Shown piece by piece: positions 45,567-57,676 of a stretch of 64,000 nt of DNA (position 1 is its first letter; each line of letters begins with the position of its first letter). The notes under the pieces were generated by a model. The model was not told the DNA's origin and ran no database searches. It saw only the letters and a program-made list of their open reading frames with translations. Position numbers and translations under genes: made by a program. This DNA comes from Gnetum montanum. Its lineage: Eukaryota > Streptophyta > Gnetopsida > Gnetales > Gnetaceae. The stretch lies in contig MNCI01004704.1 of NCBI GenBank assembly GCA_015680685.1, forward strand, positions 1 to 64,000, in the 5' to 3' direction.

Positions 45567-48382
45567 TCAGATAGTCCTAGGTGGTGGAGGTTCCTAATGT
45601 TCTGAAGGACCTTCACTGGCTTCAGACATGTGCAGTGGCTAAGGTGGCTATGGCTGTCCTACTATGGTTGCAACCTGGTGGAAGGTAAAAGGCATCTAGT
45701 AATGTCTTCATCTTCTCATCCTTACTTCAGGGATCATTCACAGTTCATGTGGCATTGCCAATGTGGGCTGGAATGGGGATATCACATGGATAGGACATTA
45801 CTGAAAACAACTCCTTAACATTGAAAAACTAGATAGTGAATTATTTTTGCTCAACATCGAATGCCTTGACTGCATTCTATAGCTCCTAATAGTCATTCAT
45901 TCTTTTGGCCAAGTTCTTGGTAGTAGATCTCTAATTAGTGTATTTGCCCTTACAAACCTTGAGTTTTGCATTTGCCACCATAATCTTTTGCTTGGTGTCC
46001 TTGTGGTGATTGAACTCACCCTCGTACAACAAGTATGAGCTAGACACTTGCTTCTCCAATTCTAATCGTGGTCATATAGTAGTCAACATAGCTAGATTTG
46101 CATATTAGAGATTAGCAAGCTTCATATATTCCGTCATCTTCTTAATTTGCAACTCCTTCATATAGATTTCCACTTTATTGTAGGCATATATCCCATCAAC
46201 AATAGGCTATCACAATTTTCTTCCTTATTGGAGTCGCTAGATGATTTCATTTACTTTTGCCTTTCCCAAATGGATGTGCTTTTCATTAACTTCTTTTTTT
46301 AGATTGACCCGATATTTGTGATGATCCTTGACTCTCTCAAATTTGAGAGCCTTTGATTTCTAAGTGGCTACTTTTATTGTAGTCTTCTATTTTTAGCTAC
46401 CAATCTCCTTAGCTTTGTGTTCACTCTGGCTAGTTGCTTCTATTATTGATGGATAAAGTTAGTTAATTGTTATTTATGCTCATCAACATTTCATAGGTGA
46501 TGTTTCTCTATGGTCATTTGAACATTCTCCTAGTAGGTTAGATCTAAGGCCTTCTAAATTTTATGTTGTGTTGCCTTTGCCAAGATTTGATAGAACACCG
46601 TTGTCTCCATAACATCCTCAACCCCTTTCAGTCTAGTGTGAAGCTATTCAAGAGCTTCATCTTTTGTCAATGTCAAGTTGAGAAATGTAGGGTCAACAAT
46701 TTAGGCTCTTAATTTAGCAACTTCAGCAACCAAGCATTCATTTAGCTCCTTGGCTAATTTGAGTTGCCCTTCCAAGATGATATTTTTCTGCTTACCTTTA
46801 GTAGCTCTAACTAGGTTGTAGTGATACTATCTAGAAGATCGAAAGACATCTGAAAGTGATTGCTTGATTCCCACCAGTCAATCTAGCAATTCTTCATGTT
46901 GTGCTATGGCTTAATTTATGCTTATGGTCCCTGTAGATGTCTACACATCTTTGAGTGTAGTGAAGTTTGGTATAGATATCATAGGTGCATTGAATGTTTC
47001 AGCAATCCTCTTAATAACCACCTTTGCTATTGTTCTGTACCCTTGGTGTTGCATCACCAACACTATTACCCCCTTGCCTTCCTCCAAGTGCATTGAGAAG
47101 GTCATGGCATTCCTAGAAATTTTTTGGAGTGAATATTAGTTTGCGAGAGATACTATGACCTCTCTAGTGCTAGGATTCAACCTTGCAGACAACTGTGTTA
47201 TTTGGGCAGAGAAAATGAATCCACCTCCATCCATTACACTGACTATTTAGGTGACCTCATTGAGGTGACTCATCACTGGCTAGTACACAGATAGGTCCCC
47301 ACCACTCATGCTTGCTCATTACTCTTGTTTACTCAAGATCCATTCTCAGTATTTCTGCAACTGTTGGGCTAGTGCAGTGACGTTTGACACAGTTGTTTGA
47401 GTGGTAGGTGGAGGTGGTGGCTATAGCTCCTCTTTTTTATTGTAGGCATATTATCTTTCATCATCTCCATCCAATTAGTGATCAAAGCATGCTTGATAGC
47501 ATCATTTGTATAATGGACTATTCCTCCCCTTTGATAAAGTTTTCTAATGAGGCATGGAAAGTGGAGTGCCTTCCTTCCATGTTCAATTTCTTTAAATTTC
47601 TTCTCCATCTCTAGATAGATTAGCTATGGAAGGTTGATAGGGAATCTCCCACTCAAAGCAGCACATGTATAGGTAGAAAAAGAAATGATCTTGCCTAGCC
47701 TCATCGTGGGGTTTAGGTGGAAGGCTGCAATCTTGTAGTGGATCCTTTCTACCGATGTGAGCATGCCAAACTCCTTGCAGTCAACACCATAGCACCATTG
47801 CATTCATTCCTTCTTAATGTTAGGGTCTGGCTACATTATAATCTTAGAAAGATTCACCCCTATTTTTGGCAACCCAAGCACTTTAGCACTGGCCTACATT
47901 GAGTAGGACATTGATATGTCCTTGATTTTGATTATCGAACTAGCTTGCTTATTATTCCAGACTAATAATGTCTCTTCCATGTACCACTCCTTGGTGGAAG
48001 TGATAATTGGCCACATGGTAGAGGCCTTCTGTTGGTCTTATACTTCTTTAGGTGCTTATTCTAGGAAAGGACCAAAGTTTAACTCTTGGAGCATTATTTT
48101 TTGAACCTCCCTTAATCTAATTTGATTCAATAAGGCTTCTATCAACATCACCTCAAGATTTTCTTAATGAGTTGGTGCCTCATCCTGATGGGAATGTTTT
48201 GTTGCTACTACTAGTTCTAGAATCCGACGAATAGATTTCACCTCAACCTCTTCCCTAAGAGGACCTATGGCATGGGTTGCAAGTGGTTCTTCTCAAGCTT
48301 GTTCTTGGCCCCTTCATGTTCTTGGTCATTTCTCCCTTTGTTAAGATGGTCCTTCTTGCATGTGCTTTTCTTTCGATGCCAT
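45567..48382 (-). pseudogene. Extra post-integrase reading frame of element B
   Basis: The minus-strand ATG at 48382 follows GTGGCCACAG, again CAG|ATGGC as at 39106. The frame ends EPPPPRTI and a stop (45567-45569), matching EPPPLGTV in element C. Conserved blocks: KIMLQELNFGPFLE, EWYMEETLL, KIKDISMSYS, CKEFGMLTSVERIHYKIAAF, CAALSGRFPINLP, EIEHGRKALHFPCLIRKLYQ and TNWMEMMKD. A coiled coil fills the last third (45800-46750). One stretch (47369-47608) is open for 79 codons. Several stops make it dead now, but block-wise identity with element C suggests that both descend from a functional protein. No signal peptide or membrane span is visible. Confidence 0.72.
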
Positions 48383-48815
48383 CTGTGGCCACAACACATC
48401 CATGGATTAGTAGATATTACATGTAACTGTGAATATTTTGAGTACCTTATTTCGTCAGTTAAGGACCATGCAAGATTGATATTTTATGATTATTTTATTA
48501 ATTAATTTTCATTAAAGGTGTTAATAGAGCTTGTTGGAAGATTTTAACTCTATAATTTGATTTTTAAATGTTGATTTCTTAGTTAAACCTTTATGGGAGT
48601 TAGGAAAATTGGTGAAATTTATTTTATCAAAAATGACACATTTGTGGCCCCCATGACTAAGAGCTTACCTCTAGTAGCTATAGGGTTAAAGAACGGAGTG
48701 ATTTGGATAAATGATTAGGAAGTTATGGGCTTTGGAAGATTTTGGGCTCTAAAAATTTGAAAAACTTCCTTGGCTTTTGTGAGAAAATGTGAAAGTTTCA
48801 AAGGGAGGTCATGTA

Positions 48816-48885
48816 TATTTATACTATTTTTCCACTACGTTGATGGGGCCATGTATACGGGGCCTCATATACACATAAACTTTGT
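48816..48885 (-). promoter_or_regulatory. Internal LTR-like promoter module of element B
   Basis: The plus-strand run CTACGTTGATGGGGCC (48836-48851) recurs in the element's own U3 at about 57525-57540 in the same relative orientation. On the minus strand TATAAATA follows (48816-48823). The ATG of the extra frame is about 430 bp further downstream at 48382. Promoter activity is inferred. Confidence 0.5.
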
Positions 48886-49183
48886 TGAAAAGGCCTGTAA
48901 TTTCTCAAAAAATACAAAGGAATCTTGGAAATGAATTTCTTGAAAAATACAAGGAATCTTGGAATGAATTTGGAGTCCATAGAGTCCTAGAAAAGCTAAG
49001 AATATGTTGAAATAATTGAAGAGGATCTTTGAAAGCCCAAAAAGTGAAAAATTTGATGGAGAGTGTGTGTATATAATAAAATATGTAAAGGAGCACATGG
49101 TTTAATGTAAAAGATGAGCGTATGAAAGATTTTGGTTGTAAAAATACCTAAGGATAAGGTGCTTAATGAACCCAACCAAGAGA

Positions 49184-49236
49184 TATGCAAGTGGGTCCTC
49201 CCCATAGCAAGCACATGCCTTGTTTGCCCTTGCATA
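49184..49236 (-). other. Conserved hairpin block of element B
   Basis: TATGCAAG at 49184-49191 and CTTGCATA at 49229-49236 on plus are perfect inverted partners, with GTGGGTCCTCCCC in the loop (minus strand GGGGAGGACCCAC). Confidence 0.7.
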
Positions 49237-50563
49237 ACCTCAACCTAAGGAGTCCATGGTCCCCATAGGTGATTTATGATTGATGGAAGTTAAGGACCTA
49301 GAAGATTCTACCAAAGAATTCAAGCATGTCAGACAAAGATACCAAATCAAAAACATGGACATTGTTAGTGAGGTGAGTTATGGGAAACATAAACAGATGA
49401 TGGAGAAAGTGGAATGGAATTCTAAATTGAGGTCTTAAGAAGTCCCTTATGGATTTGTGTTTAAATGACCTCAGAGGATCCATCCTTAATCCAAACCAAG
49501 ACCAACCATGTTTAGTGACTTCACATCGTCACTCTAAGATTGATCCACCTCCTTAATCCACAAGAGTTCTCCCACAGAACAACCACCATTCCATAATGAG
49601 AAGAAAAGAGAAGTAGGAAGTGAGAGAGGGCCTTAGTTAGAGGGGACCTTTAGACATGGGTAACATGTCTTTCTAGTCCAATAACTAGTGCTTATAGCCC
49701 ATTTATTAAGGGGTATGCTTTGAATTCCCATCATTTTTTTGTTTTTTAATATTTTTTATTTTTTTCTTCTATTTTTTTGGATGGGAGCCACACCATGTAA
49801 AGACTTTATTTAACTTCCTGTTATTGGTCAACATGGAACAGTAAGAATTCTATGAAAACACTCATGCATTGGAGTAAGAAGCAAAGTACAAAGAGTATTG
49901 AGTCCCCTTGAAGTCACACCTTGTGCAAACCTTTGAATCCTTTCCAATTCTAGAAACTACCAAGGTCATAAATTTATTAAAANAAATTCAGGAATAGAAA
50001 CCAAACATTAACAAACAAAACATTAAGCACAAACCACCATTAGTAATAGCTATAACACCACTGTGTCCTATTGGCACAAAGCACATTTATTAACAAAAAT
50101 TAGAAAATTACACTAAAAATAAAGTGAAATATATAAGAAAGTATAAACTATTCAAGAGAGATTTAAATGTACCGATGATGGTGTAAAATAGGAAAAATTT
50201 TTAAAATAAAAAAGGTGTAAAATAAATAAATTGCAAAGATAAAAATGTGTAAAAAAAAACAAAAAATTAGAAAAACTGAGGAGCCATGTATATGATTAGC
50301 ATGGATGGCCATCTCTCCCATGATTGAGTTGGAAGGAGGAGATTCAAAAAATTGAGTGTGATTGCTCATTCATTGAGGTATTTGTTGCATTAGCTTACTT
50401 TGGCTCATGGAAAGGCTTTATCTGTTGGATGTTGACCAAATACTTTTCATTTGGGCTCTTAGGTTTGTATATTATCATGGCCCCAAAAGGAAAGGTTTCA
50501 TCAATTATATAAGGTCCCTCCCACAACATTTGGAATCTGGTTTTTTGAGGTACGTGTGGGATT

Positions 50564-51545
50564 CTAGTAGAAAGCCTTATCTCCTGGTTGAAATTTTACT
50601 TTCCATATTCTAAGATAATGACATTGCTTGTTGAATGCCTTATGCACTTCATTCAAATATAGGGCCAATAATAAATTTTTTCCTAGCACATTAAGGTTGA
50701 TCAGTGTTTCTTTTTGTGCTAAACTTAGGTCAAGATGTAGATCATAGGTTGCTGAGAGTGTACTAAGCTTAGATTGAATCAGGAGCATTAGAAGTTTTCT
50801 ATACACTAACTCATAGGGAGAGTAGCCAATAGGAAGTTTCCATGTTAAGTAGTAGGCCCAAAGGGTATCATTGAGTTTTGTGCTCCAATCTCTCCTATAT
50901 TTGCTAATAGTTCTTGTTAGAATCTTTGTGACCTCCTTGTTAGTCACCTTGGCTTGATCATTGGCTTGGGGATGATAGGGTATTGTTAATTTATGTTCAA
51001 ACCCCAAGTATTACATGAGTTTTCAAAAAGTGGCACTTGTAAAATGGGTTCTGTTGTCAAAAATCAATGCATGTGGCATCCCAAACCTATTCACAAAATT
51101 TTGTTATACAAATTAAGTAGCACTGGATGATGTATAGTTGGTGAAAGTTGCTACTTCTACCCATTTGGTATGATAGTCAACAATGATGATTATATACGCC
51201 TTCCCGTTGGACATGGGTGTGATGAGACCCATGAAATCTATGCTCCATATATCAAAGGATTCTAGTGATTGAATCCATTATTGAGGACCCTTCATTTTTG
51301 CGANTGATTCTAGTGATTGAATCCATTATTGAGGACCCTTCATTTTTGCGATCATCCAACCATCTTGGTGACAGCGATCACAAGATCAGACAAATTAGTG
51401 GGCATCCTTGAAGATTGTGGGCCAATAGTATTCTACCATTAGGATTTTTATGGTTGTCTATTTCCCAACATATTGGCCTCCACAAGGACCTTCACGAGCA
51501 TCCTAGATAACATGAAATTAATCTAAATTAGGAACACACCAATGA
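50564..51545 (-). pseudogene. Integrase of element B
   Basis: Zinc domain with EGPCGGQY and SCDRCHQ (51380-51510), core with FDIWSIDFMG (first Asp), ALIFDNRTHF (second Asp, Gly changed to Arg) and HPQANDQAKVTNK, where the catalytic Glu is now Lys. The C-terminal part (RRDWSTKLNDTLWAY, GYSPYELVY, FQPGDKAFY) is open for 147 codons (50564-51007). An N-marked 46-bp duplication at 51258-51351 lies in the link between zinc domain and core. Confidence 0.85.
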
Positions 51546-51559
51546 ACCAAGCCATTAGC

Positions 51560-53230
51560 ACACACCTTGTAAACATGTCTATTTATTTTCATGAAGTGCT
51601 TAGCCCAATGAAGAAACTGTTATTTCTTTCTGTGGTCTAGATCTTATGGCATCTCTTAAGTGAGAAGATAAGTGAGGATGCCATCATATTGGTTTNATGG
51701 TCTAGATCTTATGGCATCTCTTAAGTGAGAAGATAAGTGAGGATGCCATCATATTGGTTTGGTTCTATAGGCATTTGTTCATTTATTGCAGTAGAAAATA
51801 AGATTTCATCAAGAAATTGGTCAAATAGTATACTCTCCTTCTCTTTGTTATCCTATCATAACCAAAACAAGTGATACATGACCACATTCTCAGTCCCCTT
51901 TCAATATACCATTATAAGATCAAATTCTTGTAAGAACACTAGCCACCATATAACATGAGGGCTCACCATTAGCTTGTTCATGAGGAAGTGAATTACACTA
52001 TGATTAATGTGCATAAATACTTTATATCCAAGCACATAGTGGCTAAACTTTTTCAAAGCATACACCACTTCCATCAGTTCTTTTTCTGGCCTAGTGTAAT
52101 TCAGTTATGCAACCACAATGCTTCGACTTGCATAGTGGCTGTAATATGGATGTTTTTTTTATCATCTAGCTACATAAGTATGGCTTCCAAGGTGTAGTTA
52201 GATGCATCTGTCATGATATCAAATGGTCTAGACCAGTTAGGTGCTCATAGAATTGGTGTCTCTACAAGCTTCTACTTGAGGCATTAGAATGCATTCCCAC
52301 ATTTCTTGGTCCAAATGAAGGGAGCATCTTTTTTTATTAGCTCGACCAATAGTTTTGTAATCTTAGAGAAATTCTCTATGAATCACTAGTACTAACTAGT
52401 GTGTCTAAGGAATGACTGAACATCTTTGATAGTTTCTAGTTGATGGATGATTCCTTGGATGACTCTTATCTTTTTAAGGTCTACCTACATCCCTTCCTAT
52501 GAAATTTGGTGCCCCAATACAATGCCCTCTTAAATCATGAGATGGCTCTTTTGCCAATTGAGCCATAAATTTGTCTCCATACATCTTTTTAGTACTTGCT
52601 AAAGGTGGTTCAAGGCTTGCTTGAATGTAGCACCATAAGTGGATAAGTCATCCATGAAGACTTCCACTCCACTACATATTTGTTGCTAAAAGATACTTAA
52701 GACCAAACATTGGAAAGTGGTAGGAGCATTGCATAGACCAAAAGGAATCTTGCAATATGAAAAGATCCCCTAGGAACTTATAAATGTTGCTTTGGCCTGA
52801 TCTTTTTTTGCAATCTAGATTTGGTTATAGCCACTATAACCATCTAGAAAACTATAATAGTAATGCCTAGATATGGTGTCCAACACTTGATCAACGAATG
52901 ACAATAGAAAATGATCTTTGAATGTTGCCATGTTTAACAGCCTGAAGTCAAAAAAAATCCACCATTTACCACCTCTTTTTGGTACTATCACAAGTGGGTT
53001 GACCCACTCGCTATTTGCAAGGGGTAGATGAACCTTACCTTAAGAAGTTGCTCAATCTCCTCTTTAACAATTTGCTTCAATTTTGGGTTCAACCATCGTT
53101 GTGGTTGCCTCCTTGGCTTCATGGATGGATTAGTATAAATGTGATGCTGGCATATCTGTGGATCAATTCCAAGGAGTTCAGGATATGACCAAGTAAAGGC
53201 TGTTGGCCATTTTATGACCACTTTAAACAA
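51560..53230 (-). pseudogene. Reverse transcriptase and RNase H of element B
   Basis: RT: TAFTWSYPELLGIDPQICQH, LNPKLKQIVKEEIEQLLKVR, the catalytic VFMDDLSTYG (52644-52664) and NWQKSHLMI. RNase H follows with FDIMTDASNYTLEAILM (about 52210), YTRPEKELMEVVYALKKFSH (52050-52100) and VFMHINHSVIHFLMNKL. This copy keeps the RNase H that element C has lost. Stops and frameshifts are frequent. An N-marked 63-bp duplication lies at 51633-51760. Confidence 0.85.
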
Positions 53231-53689
53231 TTTTTCCTTCTATTCTGAAGCAAGTTTGGCATTGAGTATGACCAGCTTGCCATTTTTTAAGAATGCATAT
53301 TCTAGGCTAGTAGGTAGAGTGTTCAACTTTAGGGGCTCTTGTTTAACATTCTCAAGGATCTCCAACTCTTCTCAATTGGTATCATTGTTCTAATTATTAG
53401 AGAGTTGATGATGAACTTACTCTAGTTCATCCATGCTTATGACATAAGCACATGTGAGGCCCTAAGTAGGTTCCATGCATATTGTGTTGTCGTCAGAATC
53501 AGTAGTTAGCCATTAGGTGCCCTCTTATTTTGTGGCTGCTACATATAGACACCTTTGAATATCTACTTCGTGTGCACACTACTTACATGCAAAAATAGAT
53601 GCATGTTTTACGGAGTAGATTTTTTGCACATAATTACACCCTGTATCGCTATACATAATGCATGGAACTCATCTTTTCTCAATATTTTC

Positions 53690-54060
53690 AAATGCATTTT
53701 TCTTTTATATCTCTAGGGAATGATTTATGATGCCTATTCTTGCATTGACAGTGCTTAACCATGTCCTTCCCATAATGATTGGGAAGTCATCTTTACAGTT
53801 TTCAATCTTGATTACTAGGAAATCAACAGCATAAGCCCACCCATAGACAATGGTCATAATGTCTTTGACTAGTTCCAATGGAATAGTAATGGATTAGTCT
53901 ATCAATTTCAACATGATATTTTTCTTCTTGAGATGTGGCAGGCTCTAGGCAGTATACATCTCATGAGATATCAAGTTCACGAATCAAAAAGAGCCTAACA
54001 TGATTCATTTCTAACAATCCGTAGATAGATAAGAGGACTCCTAGGATCAGCTAGTTTTCT
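53690..54060 (-). pseudogene. Aspartic protease of element B
   Basis: The minus strand reads ITIPLELVKDIMTIVYGWAY, DFLVIKIENCKDDFPIIMGR and TWLSTVNARIGI, matching PLGLVEDIVATISGWSY and FPIIMGRA of element C. The active-site Asp stretch near 54000 is too decayed to read. Confidence 0.65.
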
Positions 54061-54362
54061 GGGAAGGTTGCCATCTTAGATCCAATTAGATACGACATGA
54101 GTAAGCATAATAGTATGGAGTTTGGGCAAAATTTGGTTTGTAGGGGACTTGATGGAATGATTTGTAGAGGATGAAGTAGGAGCAAGGTGATCAGTCGCTT
54201 GAGTTTGTGAGGGCTTAATAGTGTTGTTGGGTTAGAAGAATGGTCTTTTACAAGCATGAGGTTCTGGATCCCTAGGTGGATGAACCAGTTGTAGATTGTT
54301 GAACCTAGTAGCATTACATTACTATGACTAAGCTAAAAGTTTAGCTTGCATGGATGGAACAA

Positions 54363-56563
54363 CTAGTAATTACATTGAGGATGGCGGAATAGGTGTAGAA
54401 ATAGGAGGAGGATAAGGATAAAATGTGGCACCCCTCTTGGAATTTGGAGAATAAGCTTTGTGGTATTCGAAAGGAAGGTAGTGATGCTGGAAAGGAGAAA
54501 TGTGACTGAAAGAGTTACATGGAGATAGGGTTTGCTGAACGTAATACCCATATGGATCCAGCTGCCTATAAGGATACTACTACCTTGGTGGTGGCATCCC
54601 CCACAACTAGAGTTGGTGCCACTATTAATATTGCTCATACGATTGTGGTGGTGCTCCACTTGGATAATATTGTTGTTGTTGATGGAACTCCCTGGGATTT
54701 CCTTGAGGATAAGGAAACCTTCTGGGTGCTTGCCTCCTTTCTAGTCATGGATTTAGAGCATACACCCTAGATTCCTGTAAGTGTGACATAATGGGGCAAC
54801 ATCCCTTAGGATGTTCATATTGGTAAATGTTACACCAACCATCATCATTTGAGTTAGTTTTTCCAACTTCATCTATTGCAGCAATTTTGCCCTTACTCCT
54901 TTGGTAGGAACGTTTAGCTTCTTTTTGCCTCCTGCAATTATGATCACTACTTTGCTCTCTTGATTCTTTAGTGATTTTTAGAGTAGTCTGGAATTTTTCA
55001 TCCAATGAATCCCATATTTTATCCACCTTAGCTGAAGTTTTAGAAATAGATTTTTGGATCAATAGGATCTTTCCATTTACCACCTCATTAAGTGGTCATT
55101 CCTCCTTACTATCATAAAATCAAACTTCTCTCTTTCTGATGGAGGGATCCCTGTTGTATTCCTCTACATTTTCATATTTTCTCAACTCTCCTTCTTCTTT
55201 TACTACCTTCTCAATTAGCCTTTGAATCTAATGGGCTATGAGTTATGATAGTCTTGCTTGGGCATAGACCCCAAGAGTTCTCCTTGTTTATGATTTAAGT
55301 CCATCTATGATGTAGTGAAGTTGTTCCGATTGAGAATAACCATGGCCAGGGAATTGATGTATGAGAGAATAGTATCTACCCTTGGTGGCGTCCAAGGGTT
55401 CATGATTTTTTTGCTTCCATCCTTAGGTCTGCCTTCTCAGATTAGACACTTTGGAGTACGTCTTATACTTATCGTTAAGTATCTCAAGCATTATACTCCA
55501 CCGGTGGATGAATTCTAGCTCCAAGGATTGGTACTAGCTTTTTGCTTCCTTAATGAGTGTCCTATAAAATATCTTTAATCTCTACCAATCATTTTTGATA
55601 TTTTGTAAGGCACAAGAATTGTGAAAATCTTGAATATGTGTCTATGGATTAGAATTATATCCCCCCTCAAATCTAGAAATATTGTTCATATTAAGTCATC
55701 TATTCCAACCATCCTTCACTAGTTGGAATCTTTACATCCTCTACAATGTTTAACATGCTTAAATTTTCTAGCAAAGGCTTATCATCATCATTATTTTGTT
55801 GTTGCTAATGATGTCCTTTATTACCCCTTTGTTCATTGTGGGACTGAAAATCATCATTATTATCCTAATGTTCATCTCCATCATGGTTGTTCCTTCTGTG
55901 GCATTTTTCAAAACTAGAAGAGAAAGAAGAAGATGAAGATGAAAAGGATGAAGAGGGAAGAGGACTACCACCACCATGGTATCGACCAAATTCCCTTGGG
56001 TTGTCATGGCCACGTTTGTCAATTTTCTTATCATCTTGATGCTTATCCAAGCCCTTGCCTTGAGTGCCATCTTTAGTTGAACCTAGATTGTTGATAGTGA
56101 ACCATAGGTTTAGGGCCACAACCCCATCACTAGTAACAAGTGGTGGAGAATTTTCATGTTAAGAGACCCTATAGGAAGGGTCCTCATTATCTTCTCCATT
56201 AAGTAGGAATAAGGAATTGGTGAACCACTTCCCTTTCACAAACTCATGGTGCTTTTCCTAGTGTCAATTTGTCCTATGTTGTGTTTAAGTGGGATAGTAG
56301 TTCTAGTCGTCATAATCATGCACAACGTAATCCTATTAAAGATATTAGATGCCTAATTTCTTAAGATTTTGATGTAGCATCATGAGCATAGATCAATTGG
56401 GAGTCATTACAATGTTTCCTTCCATGTCACGCCATCATAGTTGTTCATCCTAATGTAGGATGAAGGCGAAATCAGGTACATACTCATCTGGATGAGTATA
56501 CACCACCTTGCATTCTTGAGGGATTGGTGGTTTAGAATCATCATTCTTTTGAAAGGAAGACAT
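54363..56563 (-). pseudogene. gag of element B
   Basis: The start ATG at 56563 reads MSSFQKNDDSKPPIPQECKV and aligns with element C. Then come DEYVPDFAFILH and DMEGNIVMTP, a charged spacer with a Ser/Phe-rich frame (55865-56119), helical text with KTNSNDDG, and the nucleocapsid-like motif WCNIYQYEHPKGCCPIMSHL (54783-54840). A Q/P/Y-rich tail ends near 54363. As in copy A the second Cys of the CCHC-like motif is aromatic. Many stops. Confidence 0.75.
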
Positions 56564-56693
56564 TTTGAAATAAAAATAAAATATAATTGAGCTTATGTTG
56601 TTGTGTTATTTGAGAACGATTTTGACCTTAGGATTCATCCAATGATATTAATAATGTTCACTAAACCTAGATAGCTCACATTTCAAACAAAAA

Positions 56694-56715
56694 GAGTCCC
56701 CAGCAATGGTGCCAA
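56694..56715 (-). other. Primer-binding site of element B, tRNA-Asp type
   Basis: The minus strand reads TTGGCACCATTGCTGGGGAC next to the LTR; TGGCGCCGTTGCCGGGGA with transitions. It is the best preserved of the three sites. Confidence 0.85.
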
Positions 56716-57676
56716 TGATGAGTGATGAAGGGAAACCCAATGCCCAACCATATGAATCATGAAGTGTTCATAGTGATTTGGTCGAATTTTGCAGACTCTA
56801 TGTCTTCCAATACACTAGTCTTCTAGGAAGAAAACTTTGTCCTAATAGTTATTCATTGTTTTCTCAATTACACTCGTAATGCACAAAGGTATGGTTAAGT
56901 GTAATTGAGTCATATGATTTTTATCATTTTACATTTTATGCTCCTAGTGCTTAAAATAGATAAATGAAGTAATTGAATAACTAATTTGCTATAACTAATT
57001 AACTAATCTCTAACTAGTCCTAACATAAGCATCTAGTCGCACTTTCTGTACAAGTCCTAAACACAAGTATCCACTGCTGGGGTTACCAAGCGCTAGGCTA
57101 CTAAGCAAACCAAGCACTAATGCTGCTAGGATTACCAAGAAAATATGTGTTTATGCTTGAAGTGTTCATACTCATGTGTTTAATCTATTTAGCTTAATTA
57201 ATTAACTAGTCACTTGAAGTCTAATTTAGCTTAATTAATTGCATAATCAATGAAAATAGCAAATGCACAAATAAATCATTAATCTATTCTAAGTGGTACA
57301 AGGTTTGATCAAAAGGCTCATCCTTATTTCCATTCATACTAGTGTGTTTAGGTACAATAATGCTTGAATAAAGATCTGTGCACTTTCTAACTCCTACTGC
57401 AGGTACTTAGAGAAATATTCTAACTCTTAAATGGAAAAACTACCAGAGCTCTACTACTAATAAGACAAGTCATCCTATAAACATGGTTGATGAGCATGTA
57501 TGTATAGATTTTATTCTAGAGCTACGTTGATGGGGCCCCATAGATGCAGCAAATGCTACATCAATGTGGCATCATCGATGGGACAACATCACATAGATAG
57601 GACCACGCCGACGAGACCCCGATGATGAGGCCATGTCAATGGGGGCCCATCGATGTGACATAATGACGATTCACCA
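56716..57676 (-). repeat. 5' LTR of element B (961 bp)
   Basis: On plus it runs from TGATGAGTGATGAAG to GACGATTCACCA (the outer end TCATCA has changed to TCACCA). Aligns throughout with 44372-45330. The U3 array (57525-57665) has GATGGGGCC and CATCGATG-like units. Confidence 0.9.

Larger units (their letters stand above)
48383..50560 (-). mobile_element. Non-coding post-integrase region of element B
   Basis: From integrase towards the extra frame it holds the GGTATG/CACACC block (49712-49794), the hairpin block (49184-49236) and the LTR-like module (48816-48885), in the same order as in element C. A single N stands at 49983 without duplication. No coding is supported. Confidence 0.7.
44372..57676 (-). 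mobile_element. Athila-like element B, minus strand, full length (13.3 kb)
   Basis: Two LTRs of near-equal length (959 and 961 bp), a primer site, gag, protease, RT, RNase H, integrase, a long post-integrase region, an extra reading frame and a polypurine tract are all present in the expected order on the minus strand. Every frame has stops. The 5-bp flanks (GACCA left, AATTT right) do not match, so no target duplication is seen. Two N-marked assembly duplications lie inside (51258-51351, 51633-51760). Confidence 0.88.

Noticed and set aside
51633-51760. 63-bp tandem repeat in RT/RNase H region
   Set aside because: The units flank an N and are identical; it is an unmerged assembly overlap.
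54519-54770. Plus-strand 83-codon open frame
   Set aside because: Antisense to the Q/P/Y-rich gag tail of element B; biased composition keeps it open.
55865-56119. Ser-rich protein candidate on the minus strand
   Set aside because: It is an alternative frame of the element B gag spacer.
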